A stretch of 12,943 nt of DNA from Burkholderiales bacterium (lineage in GTDB: Bacteria > Pseudomonadota > Gammaproteobacteria > Burkholderiales > Usitatibacteraceae): NCBI GenBank assembly GCA_025350945.1, contig JANXWW010000087.1, positions 1-12,943 of the forward strand. Direction: 5' to 3'. Position numbers and translations under genes: made by a program. The notes beneath the pieces were generated by a model, which was given only the letters and a program-made list of their open reading frames with translations, was not told the origin of the DNA and did no database searches. This document shows positions 6,647 through 12,943 of the stretch, in pieces. Each line of letters opens with the position of its first letter. Within the stretch, counting starts at the first letter, position 1.

Positions 6647-7030
6647 ATGGAATCAAAACAGAGCAGTCGTGTATTGGTGTTTACGGTCATCGCACTTTTG
6701 ACTATTGTGGTTACAGTTATTACAGCATCAGTATGGTTTGCGGGCACGGTAGAGCCAGGCACATTGATTTTTTTCGATGATGATTTATCTGATTCTGCCC
6801 TCGGTTGGATGATTGCCGCGCCGATTTTGATGTTGACGGCGATTTTGGTTGCATTCGTTCTTGCTGGCACGGGCGTGATGGTGGTGGGTGCGCTGGCAAT
6901 GGCGGTAGTGGCGACGATTGTGGCCGTTGTGTTCACGTTATTGATGGTGTTTTTGCCGTTCGCGCTATTTATTGCCGTGCCGATTTTGGCCATTGTTGGA
7001 TTGGTAAAGCTCGTGTCAAAACCGGCTTGA
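6647..7030 (+). CDS. Small multi-spanning membrane protein, unknown function
   Basis: Not recognised. A 127-residue very hydrophobic protein. A short polar N-terminus (MESKQSSR) is followed by one clear membrane segment (about 9-31), a polar loop with an acidic cluster FFDDDLSDS (42-50), then an almost uninterrupted hydrophobic stretch (about 52-122) long enough for two or three more segments, and a basic tail KLVSKPA. The ATG at 6647 has GGGAGCGGGAC just upstream, a usable ribosome binding site. Codon use looks like the neighbours. It stands alone on the plus strand, 194 bp after metF, and converges on the OmpA-like gene across a shared terminator. No catalytic or binding motif is seen. It is a real gene by start signal, length and membrane pattern, with no defensible function. 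Confidence 0.75.
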   Translation: MESKQSSRVLVFTVIALLTIVVTVITASVWFAGTVEPGTLIFFDDDLSDSALGWMIAAPILMLTAILVAFVLAGTGVMVVGALAMAVVATIVAVVFTLLMVFLPFALFIAVPILAIVGLVKLVSKPA

Positions 7031-7070
7031 AGATTTACGCGTGATGCGCTTTAAATAAATTTGAAAAAAG

Positions 7071-7107
7071 AAAAAGCCGCCTGTATTTTACGAGGCGGCC
7101 TTTTTTT
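7071..7107. terminator. Probable bidirectional intrinsic terminator between convergent genes
   Basis: Stem GCCGCCT (7076-7082) with AGGCGGC (7093-7099) and a 10-nt loop is flanked by AAAAA on the left (7071-7075) and C plus seven T on the right (7101-7107). The plus reading ends the membrane-protein transcript 40 nt after its stop. The minus reading, with its own T-run from the A-tract, can end the OmpA-like transcript, whose stop is at 7133-7135. Confidence 0.88.
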
Positions 7108-7132
7108 GCGAATTAGACTTAGGCGATGCTAT

Positions 7133-9241
7133 TTATGGATCAATCAACGTTACTTTTGCGGTTGCGAAGCCACCACGACCATCGCTGATCGTGTAGGTGA
7201 ATTGATCGGTGTTGAAGCAAAGAATCGCGGGCGCGAGCGTAAGGCTTTTGCCGTCTGCAGCAATCGATATACGCGAGCCCTGCTGGGGGCCGGTGATGGA
7301 GGTGATGCGCAGCGCATCGCCGTTCGGATCGCGGTCGTTGGCGAGTACATCCAGCGTCGCAGATGCGCCACAAGCAACCGTGTATGTGTCGTCCACGGCA
7401 ATGGGTGCCTCGTTGGCAGCAGGTGGCTGCAAGGCAACATTCACCGTTGCTGTTGATACGCCACCTTTGCCATCGCTGATGGTATAGGTGAAGGTGTCCG
7501 CCCCCGCGCTACAGCCGGTTAGTGTTGGTGTGTAATTAATTTTGTTACCGGAAATGACGGCCGTACCTTTACCCGGTGCAGATACAGTGGTGATCGAAAG
7601 CGCATCACCATCCGCATCGGTATCGTTGGCGAGTGCGTTGATGACCGTGGTTGCGCCGCAGGCGGCTGATACGCTATCGTTTACGGCAACAGGCCCACGG
7701 TTTAAGAAGCGTCGCGCGCCCAGCGTGTCGGTCGCGGATGTTTGCGTAAATCGATACACGTCCACGCTTGTTTTATGCGGTACGGAATTTCGCAGCGCGC
7801 GCTCTTTCCAGGGGTTCGGCGCGTCTTCAATAACGTCTCGCGACACTTTGCGATCAATCATCGGTGCTGTTGCGATAACGGCAGGTGCCACAGGTGCGGT
7901 CGTGGCAGCCGCAGTGGTCGGCAGGTTTTTAACATCTTTTAAAATGACGACTTCCGTATCCGCGCGGCGATGATAAAAGCCCAAGCCTTTGCCTTCTGGA
8001 TATTTTGAATCGCCTTTGCCTGCCTTACCGACCGTGGTGATCACGCTCGCATCAAGACCCTTAGAAACCAGATAACCTTTCACCGCATCTGCACGTTTTT
8101 GCGACAGCGGATAGTTGTTACGATCTGATCCGGTGGGGCAGGTGTGTCCAGCAATATCGACTTTTATCGATGCATAGGGCTTCACGGCCTCAATGCGCGA
8201 CATAAGCTGATCGAGTTCCAGAATGGCCTTGGGTTTTAGTTTGGTGCCGCCGAGATCAAAGAAAGTTTCTTGATAATCTTTCGATGACGGCACACTGCTT
8301 GATGCCAAGGATGATGCGTCGGCAGCAACCGTTTTCGGCGGTTCTGGTTTGACCTCTGGCGCTTTCCAGTCAGGATCGGGCACGCGCTCTGTTGTGACCA
8401 CGGTGCGCGTGATTTTGCTGGGGCGGAAGTTTGACGGTGGCGCGCCGAATTCATAACGCAATATCGCCATGCCGCGCGTGTCGCCACGGTCGGTGACGAA
8501 TTGCCCGCTGCGGCGATTGGTTTCGACCGATAGCGCCAACGAAATGCCGCTGCCTTCAAAAAATTTTTCGCCGACCAGCGAGGCGGTGGTTTGATGATTC
8601 GAAAATTTGCCCGTGTCGTAATCCAGGCCAGCGGTTAGTCGCAGCAAATGCCGCTCGTAAAAATGGCCAATACGTGCGCCCAGGCCCCATTCAAATGGGC
8701 GTTGGAATACACTTGTTACGGTGGTGGTTGAGACATCCTGCTCGAACGGTCGGCCTGCATCGCTACCGGTCGCAACACGGGTGGCCGTAGCTGTCGTGCT
8801 ATTCGCCAGACGCGCACCGGTGAGACCCTTGCTCAAATAAGTTGTCCAGTACCAGTTTTGATATTCCTGCCCACCGCCGAGGGTGAGTTTGCGAACGCTG
8901 TTTTCGCCTTGATCGACCGCGATAAACGTTTTGTTGACGCTGGTCTCATTGTTAAACCAGTTCCGTGAAAACTTTAGTCCGCCTGCGTGACGTGCCACCC
9001 ATACCTCGGCGAGTGTTGCGGAATCTGAAGCCGATTGCAGTACCTGAAAAATTTCACCTCGCGCATCAAGCTCACTATCATAGCCAATGCCGATGCGTGT
9101 ATCGCCGCCGACATAGCGGAGTGTGGAGCCGGACGCCGGTTTGCTCGCGTTGTTGGTGGCATCCTGTGCCAGCGCAGGTCTGACCATTGCGGCACCAAAA
9201 AACAAAATAGCTAGCGCGATATTATTTGGTTTGTTGTTCAT
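7133..9241 (-). CDS. Outer-membrane OmpA-family protein with two C-terminal Ig/cadherin-like repeats
   Basis: Exported 702-residue protein. A signal peptide ends near ALA-QD (about residue 26). Residues about 40-266 are rich in alternating aromatic/polar strands and end in LRYEF, consistent with a beta-barrel. A proline-rich linker (288-303) leads to an OmpA peptidoglycan-associated domain (about 322-435) with IAGHTCPTGSDRNNYPLS and the conserved Arg of QKRADAVKGYL. In the usual GHTD the diaminopimelate-contacting Asp is Cys368 here. An Ala/Thr/Pro linker (441-460) and a segment PWKERALRNSVPHKTSVDVYRF (477-498) follow. Two Ig/cadherin-like repeats (about 516-604 and 612-702) come last, each with an acidic Ca-type loop (NDTDADGDAL, NDRDPNGDAL), FTYTISDG and two cysteines (528/577 and 624/675). 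The likely role is linking outer membrane and cell wall, or surface structure; substrate unknown. The ATG at 9241 has AGGGAT upstream. It is monocistronic, ending at the shared terminator. Confidence 0.85.
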   Translation of the reverse strand: MNNKPNNIALAILFFGAAMVRPALAQDATNNASKPASGSTLRYVGGDTRIGIGYDSELDARGEIFQVLQSASDSATLAEVWVARHAGGLKFSRNWFNNETSVNKTFIAVDQGENSVRKLTLGGGQEYQNWYWTTYLSKGLTGARLANSTTATATRVATGSDAGRPFEQDVSTTTVTSVFQRPFEWGLGARIGHFYERHLLRLTAGLDYDTGKFSNHQTTASLVGEKFFEGSGISLALSVETNRRSGQFVTDRGDTRGMAILRYEFGAPPSNFRPSKITRTVVTTERVPDPDWKAPEVKPEPPKTVAADASSLASSSVPSSKDYQETFFDLGGTKLKPKAILELDQLMSRIEAVKPYASIKVDIAGHTCPTGSDRNNYPLSQKRADAVKGYLVSKGLDASVITTVGKAGKGDSKYPEGKGLGFYHRRADTEVVILKDVKNLPTTAAATTAPVAPAVIATAPMIDRKVSRDVIEDAPNPWKERALRNSVPHKTSVDVYRFTQTSATDTLGARRFLNRGPVAVNDSVSAACGATTVINALANDTDADGDALSITTVSAPGKGTAVISGNKINYTPTLTGCSAGADTFTYTISDGKGGVSTATVNVALQPPAANEAPIAVDDTYTVACGASATLDVLANDRDPNGDALRITSITGPQQGSRISIAADGKSLTLAPAILCFNTDQFTYTISDGRGGFATAKVTLIDP

Positions 9242-9322
9242 TTTTTATCCCTGAAGGGTTATTCCACGGTTTACATTTTTGCGCGTGGGTTGTGGGTTTT
9301 GTAGTCGTTTTGAAAAAAAGGC

Positions 9323-9799
9323 CTAGTTCGGTTTGGGTGCTTTTGCTAACCCGGATATCCTATCACCTACGTTAATTTTATGTGTGCTAAACCACGCGGC
9401 ATTCATTTCCAACGCGAATCGCGCGGGGCCAGCTGCCTGATGCGATGTTTCTGTTTGCGGCTCCATTTCGTGGATGCTCAATATTTTTCCGGTGTCGTCC
9501 ATGTACGCCACACTCAGCGGGATAAGGGTGTTACGCATCCACATCGCGTGATAACCAAGCTGCGGGAAGACAAACAACATACCGTCGTTTTTGCCCATTT
9601 GCTTGCGAAACATGAGTCCTGTCTGACGCGTGATTTCAGTCGCGGCGATGTCGGCGTGAATGGTTTGCGTACCTGCGTTTAGCGTGATTTTGGGCAGGCC
9701 CGTTTGCGGCTTCTCTTCAGGGGTTTTTTGCGCATGGGCATGTGAGAAGATACCGAAGAGCAGAGTTACGAATGTGCCACGAAATAAAATGGTGATCAT
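9323..9799 (-). CDS. Exported DUF192 family protein
   Basis: A 158-residue protein with an N-terminal signal peptide (ITILFRGTFVTLLFGIFSHAHA, cleavage about residue 23) and a complete DUF192 domain (about 45-150). Family signatures are RQTGLMFRKQM (58-68), DGMLFVFP (72-79), MWMRNTLIPLSVAYMD (86-101), ALEMNAAW (129-136) and VGDRI (144-148). The molecular function of the family is not established; it is usually periplasmic or membrane-anchored. The start at 9799 puts the signal peptide at the terminus; an upstream in-frame ATG at 9841 would add 14 residues and has no better ribosome binding site. It lies 80 bp after dut in the same direction and is probably the last gene of the coaBC-dut transcript. 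Confidence 0.85.
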   Translation of the reverse strand: MITILFRGTFVTLLFGIFSHAHAQKTPEEKPQTGLPKITLNAGTQTIHADIAATEITRQTGLMFRKQMGKNDGMLFVFPQLGYHAMWMRNTLIPLSVAYMDDTGKILSIHEMEPQTETSHQAAGPARFALEMNAAWFSTHKINVGDRISGLAKAPKPN

Positions 9800-9879
9800 G
9801 TTGGGCTCGCATAGAAAATTTTTTGATGACTGAATCAGCATCAGGTTTTAACGTCCGCTTGATGCGTTTTGCCGACGCA

Positions 9880-10341
9880 TTATTTTTTACCGGTGCTGCC
9901 AAACCCACCTTCGCCACGGGCAGAGGCCGAAAACTCATCAACAATATTGAATTCAACTTGCGCGACCGGCACGATGATAAGTTGTGCGATACGTTCCATC
10001 GGCTGCATCGTGAATTCAGTGTGACCGCGATTCCAGACAGAGACAAAAATCTGGCCCTGATAATCCGAATCGATCAAGCCGACGAGATTGCCGAGAACAA
10101 TGCCATGTTTGTGCCCTAATCCTGAGCGCGGCAACACCAGCGCCGCGTAGCCTGAGTCTGCAATGTGAATCGCAATGCCAGACGGCACCAAATTGGTTTC
10201 GCCGGGCTTTAAGGTCATGGGCGCGGCAATGCAGGCCCGTAAATCCAATCCGGCGGAACCGGGCGTGGCGTATTGCGGAAGTTGGTTGCTGAGGTGGTCT
10301 TTGAGGCGATGATCGAGAATCTTGACGTCCAGCTTACGCAT
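9880..10341 (-). CDS. dut: dUTP diphosphatase (dUTPase)
   Basis: Hydrolyses dUTP to dUMP and diphosphate, keeping uracil out of DNA and supplying dUMP for thymidylate synthesis. The homotrimeric-type enzyme is 153 residues, the usual length. All five family motifs are present: ATPGSAGLDLRA (25-36), PRSGLGHKHG (71-80), GNLVGLIDSDYQG (84-96, catalytic Asp91 by comparison with E. coli Asp90), ERIAQLII (116-123) and RGEGGFGSTG (142-151). Its ATG (10341-10339) lies inside the end of coaBC: the genes overlap by 8 bp in ATGCGTAA, so translation is probably coupled. The coaBC-dut pairing is common in proteobacteria. Confidence 0.98.
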   Translation of the reverse strand: MRKLDVKILDHRLKDHLSNQLPQYATPGSAGLDLRACIAAPMTLKPGETNLVPSGIAIHIADSGYAALVLPRSGLGHKHGIVLGNLVGLIDSDYQGQIFVSVWNRGHTEFTMQPMERIAQLIIVPVAQVEFNIVDEFSASARGEGGFGSTGKK

Positions 10342-11632
10342 TGTGAATCCGTGGTGCTTTGATGGGTTTGATATTTGATTCAGTCGTGTTTGGCGACTGC
10401 CGTTTTAGGTAGAGTGTTGCCACATGCGACACAATTTGCGCGGCAATTTTAGCCTTCGATGCTTTGGGAATGGGATGCTCGCCACTATCATCAATAAGCG
10501 TTACCTGATTGTCATTTGCACCAATCGCTTCAGTGGCTAAATTGGAGACGATGACAGGAATACGCTTGCTTTCGCGCTTTTTACGAGCATATTCGACGAC
10601 ATTCTCGCTTTCGGCGGCAAAGCCCACGCAAAATGGTGGCGTGGGTAATGACGCCACAGTGGCTAGAATATCCACTGTTGGTTTTAGTTTTATCGTCAAA
10701 CCTTGGGCTGATTTCTTCATTTTTTGCGGATGTGGCGCGATAGGCGTATAGTCAGCCACCGCAGCAACGGCGAAGAATAGCTTAACTTCGTCTATTTTAT
10801 GCATAACAGCGCTCAACATCTCTGATGCACTCTTAACTTGAATCGCCTTTATCCCAACAGGGATAACTAGTGAAGTAGGGCCTGTGATGAGCGTGACAGC
10901 GGCACCTGCATCGCGCAGCGATTCTGCAATCGCGTAACCCATCTTGCCCGAGCTTGAATTGGTAATGCCGCGAACCGGATCAATCGCTTCGAAAGTTGGC
11001 CCGGCGGTGACGAGTGCTGTGACCCCGGCGAGATTTTTTGGTGTGTTCTGTGCAGCAAAAAATGTTTCAACCGCCGTGAGTAGGGCTTCCGGTTCTAGCA
11101 TTCTGCCCATACCTGTTTCGCCACAGGCTTGATCGCCCGAATCCGGGCCCAGAATAATGACGCCATCAGCGATCAAGCGCGCCACGTTACGTTGGGTCGC
11201 CGGGTTTTCCCACATTTCACGATTCATCGCGGGCGCGAGCACCAGCGGGCATGCATTGGCGTTGCGTGCGATGCATAGCGTGGACAGCAAATCGTTGCAA
11301 AGACCGTTTGCTAATTTCGCTATGAAATCCGCACTTGCCGGGGCGATAAGAATCGCATCGGCGTTACGCGAAAGCTCAATATGCGCCATACCGTTGGGAA
11401 TGGACTCATCCCACAAATCAGTGAAGACCCGCTTCCCGGACAGCGCTTGCAGCGTGGTCGCAGTGATAAACTTCATAGCGGCATCGGTCATGACCACTTG
11501 CACATCAATACCCGATCTTTTTAATGCGCGTGTCAGCTCCGCCGATTTATAAGCCGCTATGCCGCCCGTGATGCCAAGCACAACGCGACGCGGGTTGATC
11601 GACGCAGTTGATGGTAATGTGGCTTTAGTCAT
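10334..11632 (-). CDS. coaBC: Bifunctional phosphopantothenoylcysteine decarboxylase / phosphopantothenate-cysteine ligase
   Basis: Catalyses two steps of coenzyme A synthesis: coupling cysteine to 4'-phosphopantothenate (CoaB) and decarboxylating the product (CoaC, an FMN enzyme). The 432 residues exceed E. coli CoaBC (406), mainly through a 15-residue leader and a C-terminal tail from about 411. In the CoaC half are VLGITGGIAAYKS (18-30), catalytic His84 in MAHIELSRNAD, PAMNREMW (134-141) and Cys170 in DQACGETGMGRM. In the CoaB half are VTAGPTFEAIDPVRGITNSSSGKMG (208-232, shown in part by its ends), AAVADYTP (290-297), KLKPTVDIL (315-323) and FAAESEN (338-344). The ATG at 11632 is preferred; a GTG at 11671 would add 13 residues. 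The gene diverges from radC across 66 bp and overlaps dut by 8 bp. Confidence 0.97.
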   Translation of the reverse strand: MTKATLPSTASINPRRVVLGITGGIAAYKSAELTRALKRSGIDVQVVMTDAAMKFITATTLQALSGKRVFTDLWDESIPNGMAHIELSRNADAILIAPASADFIAKLANGLCNDLLSTLCIARNANACPLVLAPAMNREMWENPATQRNVARLIADGVIILGPDSGDQACGETGMGRMLEPEALLTAVETFFAAQNTPKNLAGVTALVTAGPTFEAIDPVRGITNSSSGKMGYAIAESLRDAGAAVTLITGPTSLVIPVGIKAIQVKSASEMLSAVMHKIDEVKLFFAVAAVADYTPIAPHPQKMKKSAQGLTIKLKPTVDILATVASLPTPPFCVGFAAESENVVEYARKKRESKRIPVIVSNLATEAIGANDNQVTLIDDSGEHPIPKASKAKIAAQIVSHVATLYLKRQSPNTTESNIKPIKAPRIHNA

Positions 11633-11698
11633 AACCCGAATTCTAACGTACCGCACGACCTTAACTTCCACTCACACCTGAAAAATCGCAATCACACC

Positions 11699-12376
11699 AT
11701 GTCGATCACCCAATGGCCTAAAGACGAGCGCCCTCGCGAGCGATTGCTGAAGCAGGGTGCCGCAGCGCTTTCGGATGCCGAATTGGTCGCGATTTTCTTA
11801 CGCGTGGGGGTGACAGGTAAAAGTGCTGTAGATTTGGCGCGCGATTTGGTCGCAAAATTTGGCAGCTTGAACGGACTTTTTTCGGCGAGCGAAGCGGATT
11901 TATGCGCGGTGCATGGCATGGGGCAAGCCAAATATGTTCAGCTTCAGGCCGTGCTGGAAATGGCGAAACGCGCGCTGGTTGAAGATATCAAGCTTACCGA
12001 TGCGCTTGCCTCGCCCAAAGCGGTTCGCGATTATTTAAAGCTCACACTGGCGCGTTTGCCGCATGAAGTTTTTGTGGCGGTGTTTTTGACGAGCCAAAAC
12101 AGGGTGATTGAGGTTGAGGAGATGTTTCGCGGCACATTAACGCAAACCAGCGTCTATCCTCGTGAAATCGTAAAGTTAGCACTTGCTCATAATGCTGCTT
12201 CCGTGATTTTTGCGCACAATCATCCGTCCGGCGAACCCAATCCCAGCCAGGCGGATCGTGCTTTGACCAAGACCCTCGCCGAAGCTTTAGCGTTGATCGA
12301 CGTGCGCGTACTCGATCATTTTATCGTCGCACCTGGCGCATCACTTTCGTTTGCTGAGCAGGGAATATTGGGTTGA
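11699..12376 (+). CDS. radC: RadC family JAB/JAMM protein (UPF0758)
   Basis: A 225-residue RadC-family protein, full length. An N-terminal helix-hairpin-helix-like region (about 63-85, ...VHGMGQAKYVQLQAV) precedes a JAB/MPN metalloprotease-like domain. The zinc-binding JAMM signature is complete: Glu in VEEMFRGT (140/141), His173 and His175 in HNHPSG and Asp186 in PSQADRAL. Despite its name, the family's role in DNA repair is disputed and no substrate is established. The start ATG at 11699 gives the family-typical MSITQWPKDERPRERLL; no strong ribosome binding site is seen. It diverges from coaBC, a frequent arrangement in proteobacteria, and is followed 158 bp later by rpmB with its own promoter. 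Confidence 0.95.
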   Translation: MSITQWPKDERPRERLLKQGAAALSDAELVAIFLRVGVTGKSAVDLARDLVAKFGSLNGLFSASEADLCAVHGMGQAKYVQLQAVLEMAKRALVEDIKLTDALASPKAVRDYLKLTLARLPHEVFVAVFLTSQNRVIEVEEMFRGTLTQTSVYPREIVKLALAHNAASVIFAHNHPSGEPNPSQADRALTKTLAEALALIDVRVLDHFIVAPGASLSFAEQGILG

Positions 12377-12390
12377 AAACCATAAACGAC

Positions 12391-12420
12391 TTGCGCTAAG
12401 TGCTTGGTTTTGGTTATAAT
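12391..12420 (+). promoter_or_regulatory. Promoter of the rpmB-rpmG operon
   Basis: TTGCGC (12391-12396), an 18-bp spacer and a perfect TATAAT (12415-12420) form a strong sigma-70 type promoter, as expected for ribosomal protein genes. Transcription would start near 12427, leaving a leader of about 108 nt before rpmB. Confidence 0.75.
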
Positions 12421-12426
12421 TTTGGG

Positions 12427-12494
12427 CTTACTTTGGGTTGTTAAGTAAGACAAAACAATCAATGGAACCGGTTTCTTCGGTCCGCGCTTTGTCT
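12427..12494 (+). promoter_or_regulatory. Structured 5' leader of rpmB (candidate regulatory RNA)
   Basis: Two perfect 7-bp helices can be drawn: CTTACTT (12427-12433) with AAGTAAG (12443-12449), and AGACAAA (12448-12454) with TTTGTCT (12488-12494). They overlap by two bases, so they are either nearly stacked or compete. The second encloses a small hairpin ACCG-GTTTCTT-CGGT (12467-12481). Such folds are typical of autogenously controlled ribosomal protein leaders, but I do not recognise a described L28 leader. No T-run follows, so control, if any, would be translational. Inference from base-pairing only. Confidence 0.4.
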
Positions 12495-12534
12495 AACGAT
12501 TAGGCGCTTCATCAACGTTTTAATGAGGTGCTTT

Positions 12535-12771
12535 ATGGCACGTGTATGTCAAGTAACGGGCAAAGGCCCGATGGTCGGGAACAATGTTTCCCACGCCAAC
12601 AATAGAACCAAACGCCGTTTTCTGCCGAATTTGCAGTACCGTCGTTTTTGGGTTGAATCTGAAAACCGTTGGGTGCGTTTGCGCTTGACCAACGCCGGGC
12701 TTCGTACCATCGACAAAAACGGCATCGATGTCGTTCTCGCCGATTTGCGCGCTCAGGGCGTCGCAGTTTAA
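12535..12771 (+). CDS. rpmB: 50S ribosomal protein L28
   Basis: Component of the large ribosomal subunit, 78 residues, the standard length. It begins with the invariant MARVCQVTGKGPMVGNN and contains RTKRRFLPNLQYRRFWVESENRWVRLR and a C-terminal DKNGIDVVLADLRAQG, all close to E. coli L28. There is one Cys at position 5 and no zinc-type CxxC pairs. The start at 12535 (not the in-frame ATG at 12523) is fixed by GAGG at 12525-12528, six nt upstream. It is the first gene of the rpmB-rpmG pair, with a strong promoter and a structured leader upstream. Confidence 0.98.
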   Translation: MARVCQVTGKGPMVGNNVSHANNRTKRRFLPNLQYRRFWVESENRWVRLRLTNAGLRTIDKNGIDVVLADLRAQGVAV

Positions 12772-12821
12772 GCCAACCCGATTCGTAAGATAAGCCCAAA
12801 GACAAGGCCAAAGGAAAAATC

Positions 12822-12943
12822 ATGCGCGATAAAATCAAACTCGAATCCAGTGCTGGCACCGGTCATTTCTACACCACCAGCAAAAACAAACGCACCATGC
12901 CCGAGAAAATGGAGATCATGAAATTTGATCCCAAAGCCCGCAA
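12822..12943 (+). CDS. rpmG: 50S ribosomal protein L33, first 40 residues (3' end outside window)
   Basis: Large-subunit ribosomal protein. The ATG at 12822 has AAGGA (12811-12815) six nt upstream. The visible start MRDKIKLESSAGTGHFYTT, followed by KNKRTMPEKMEIMKFDPKAR, is the cysteine-free L33 type; the family is about 50-56 residues, so some 10-15 residues are missing past the window. It lies 50 bp after rpmB, the conserved partner in the same operon. Confidence 0.97.
   Translation, partial: MRDKIKLESSAGTGHFYTTSKNKRTMPEKMEIMKFDPKAR

Noticed and set aside
6544..6780. 78-codon plus-strand frame before and into the small membrane protein
   Set aside because: It overlaps the better-supported hydrophobic gene in another frame and has no ribosome binding site.
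7209..7973. Plus-strand open frames opposite the OmpA-Ig gene (e.g. 7209-7487, 7542-7973)
   Set aside because: Antisense shadows of the Ala/Thr/Val-rich repeat region; no start signals and no family resemblance.
9862..9880. Hairpin ATGCGT/ACGCAT between dut and the DUF192 gene
   Set aside because: Only 6 bp; the T-rich side is on the plus strand where no gene is present, and on the minus strand nothing T-rich follows.

Overview
The window looks like ordinary chromosomal core DNA of a betaproteobacterium, most likely in or near the Burkholderiales. Three things point there: an S-adenosylhomocysteine (SAH) riboswitch in front of ahcY; the orders metK / two lipid A acyltransferases / dapF and radC / coaBC / dut; and the sequences of L28 and L33. 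Base composition appears moderate, roughly half GC by eye. The genus cannot be fixed from sequence alone. There is no transposase, prophage, CRISPR array, tRNA or rRNA.

Left part (1-2472), minus strand: two tandem LpxL/HtrB-type lipid A acyltransferase genes are followed by dapF, which leaves the window at base 1. A 19-bp hairpin lies between the acyltransferase genes. A dispersed-repeat-like inverted repeat lies between the second one and dapF.

Centre (2473-6452), plus strand: this is a methyl-cycle block. metK makes SAM, ahcY hydrolyses SAH, and metF makes the methyl-tetrahydrofolate used to remethylate homocysteine. Between metK and ahcY are a TATAAT promoter, an SAH riboswitch and an intrinsic terminator whose 5' arm is built from the riboswitch's P1 strand. 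This reads as a transcriptional ON switch: SAH lets RNA polymerase reach ahcY. A separate intrinsic terminator follows ahcY.

Next (6647-9241): an unrecognised small multi-spanning membrane protein (plus) converges, across a probably bidirectional terminator, on a 702-residue secreted protein (minus). That protein has a predicted beta-barrel, an OmpA peptidoglycan-type domain with Cys in place of the usual ligand-binding Asp, and two C-terminal Ig/cadherin-like repeats. It is the least ordinary gene here.

Right part: a minus-strand cluster coaBC-dut-DUF192 (coenzyme A synthesis, dUTP removal, small exported protein) diverges from radC. The ribosomal protein pair rpmB-rpmG follows, with a perfect -10 box and a structured leader of about 108 nt; rpmG is cut by the window end.

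No clear new system is present. The items most worth checking are the OmpA-Ig protein, the riboswitch/terminator arrangement, the rpmB leader and the short phased repeats beside metK.
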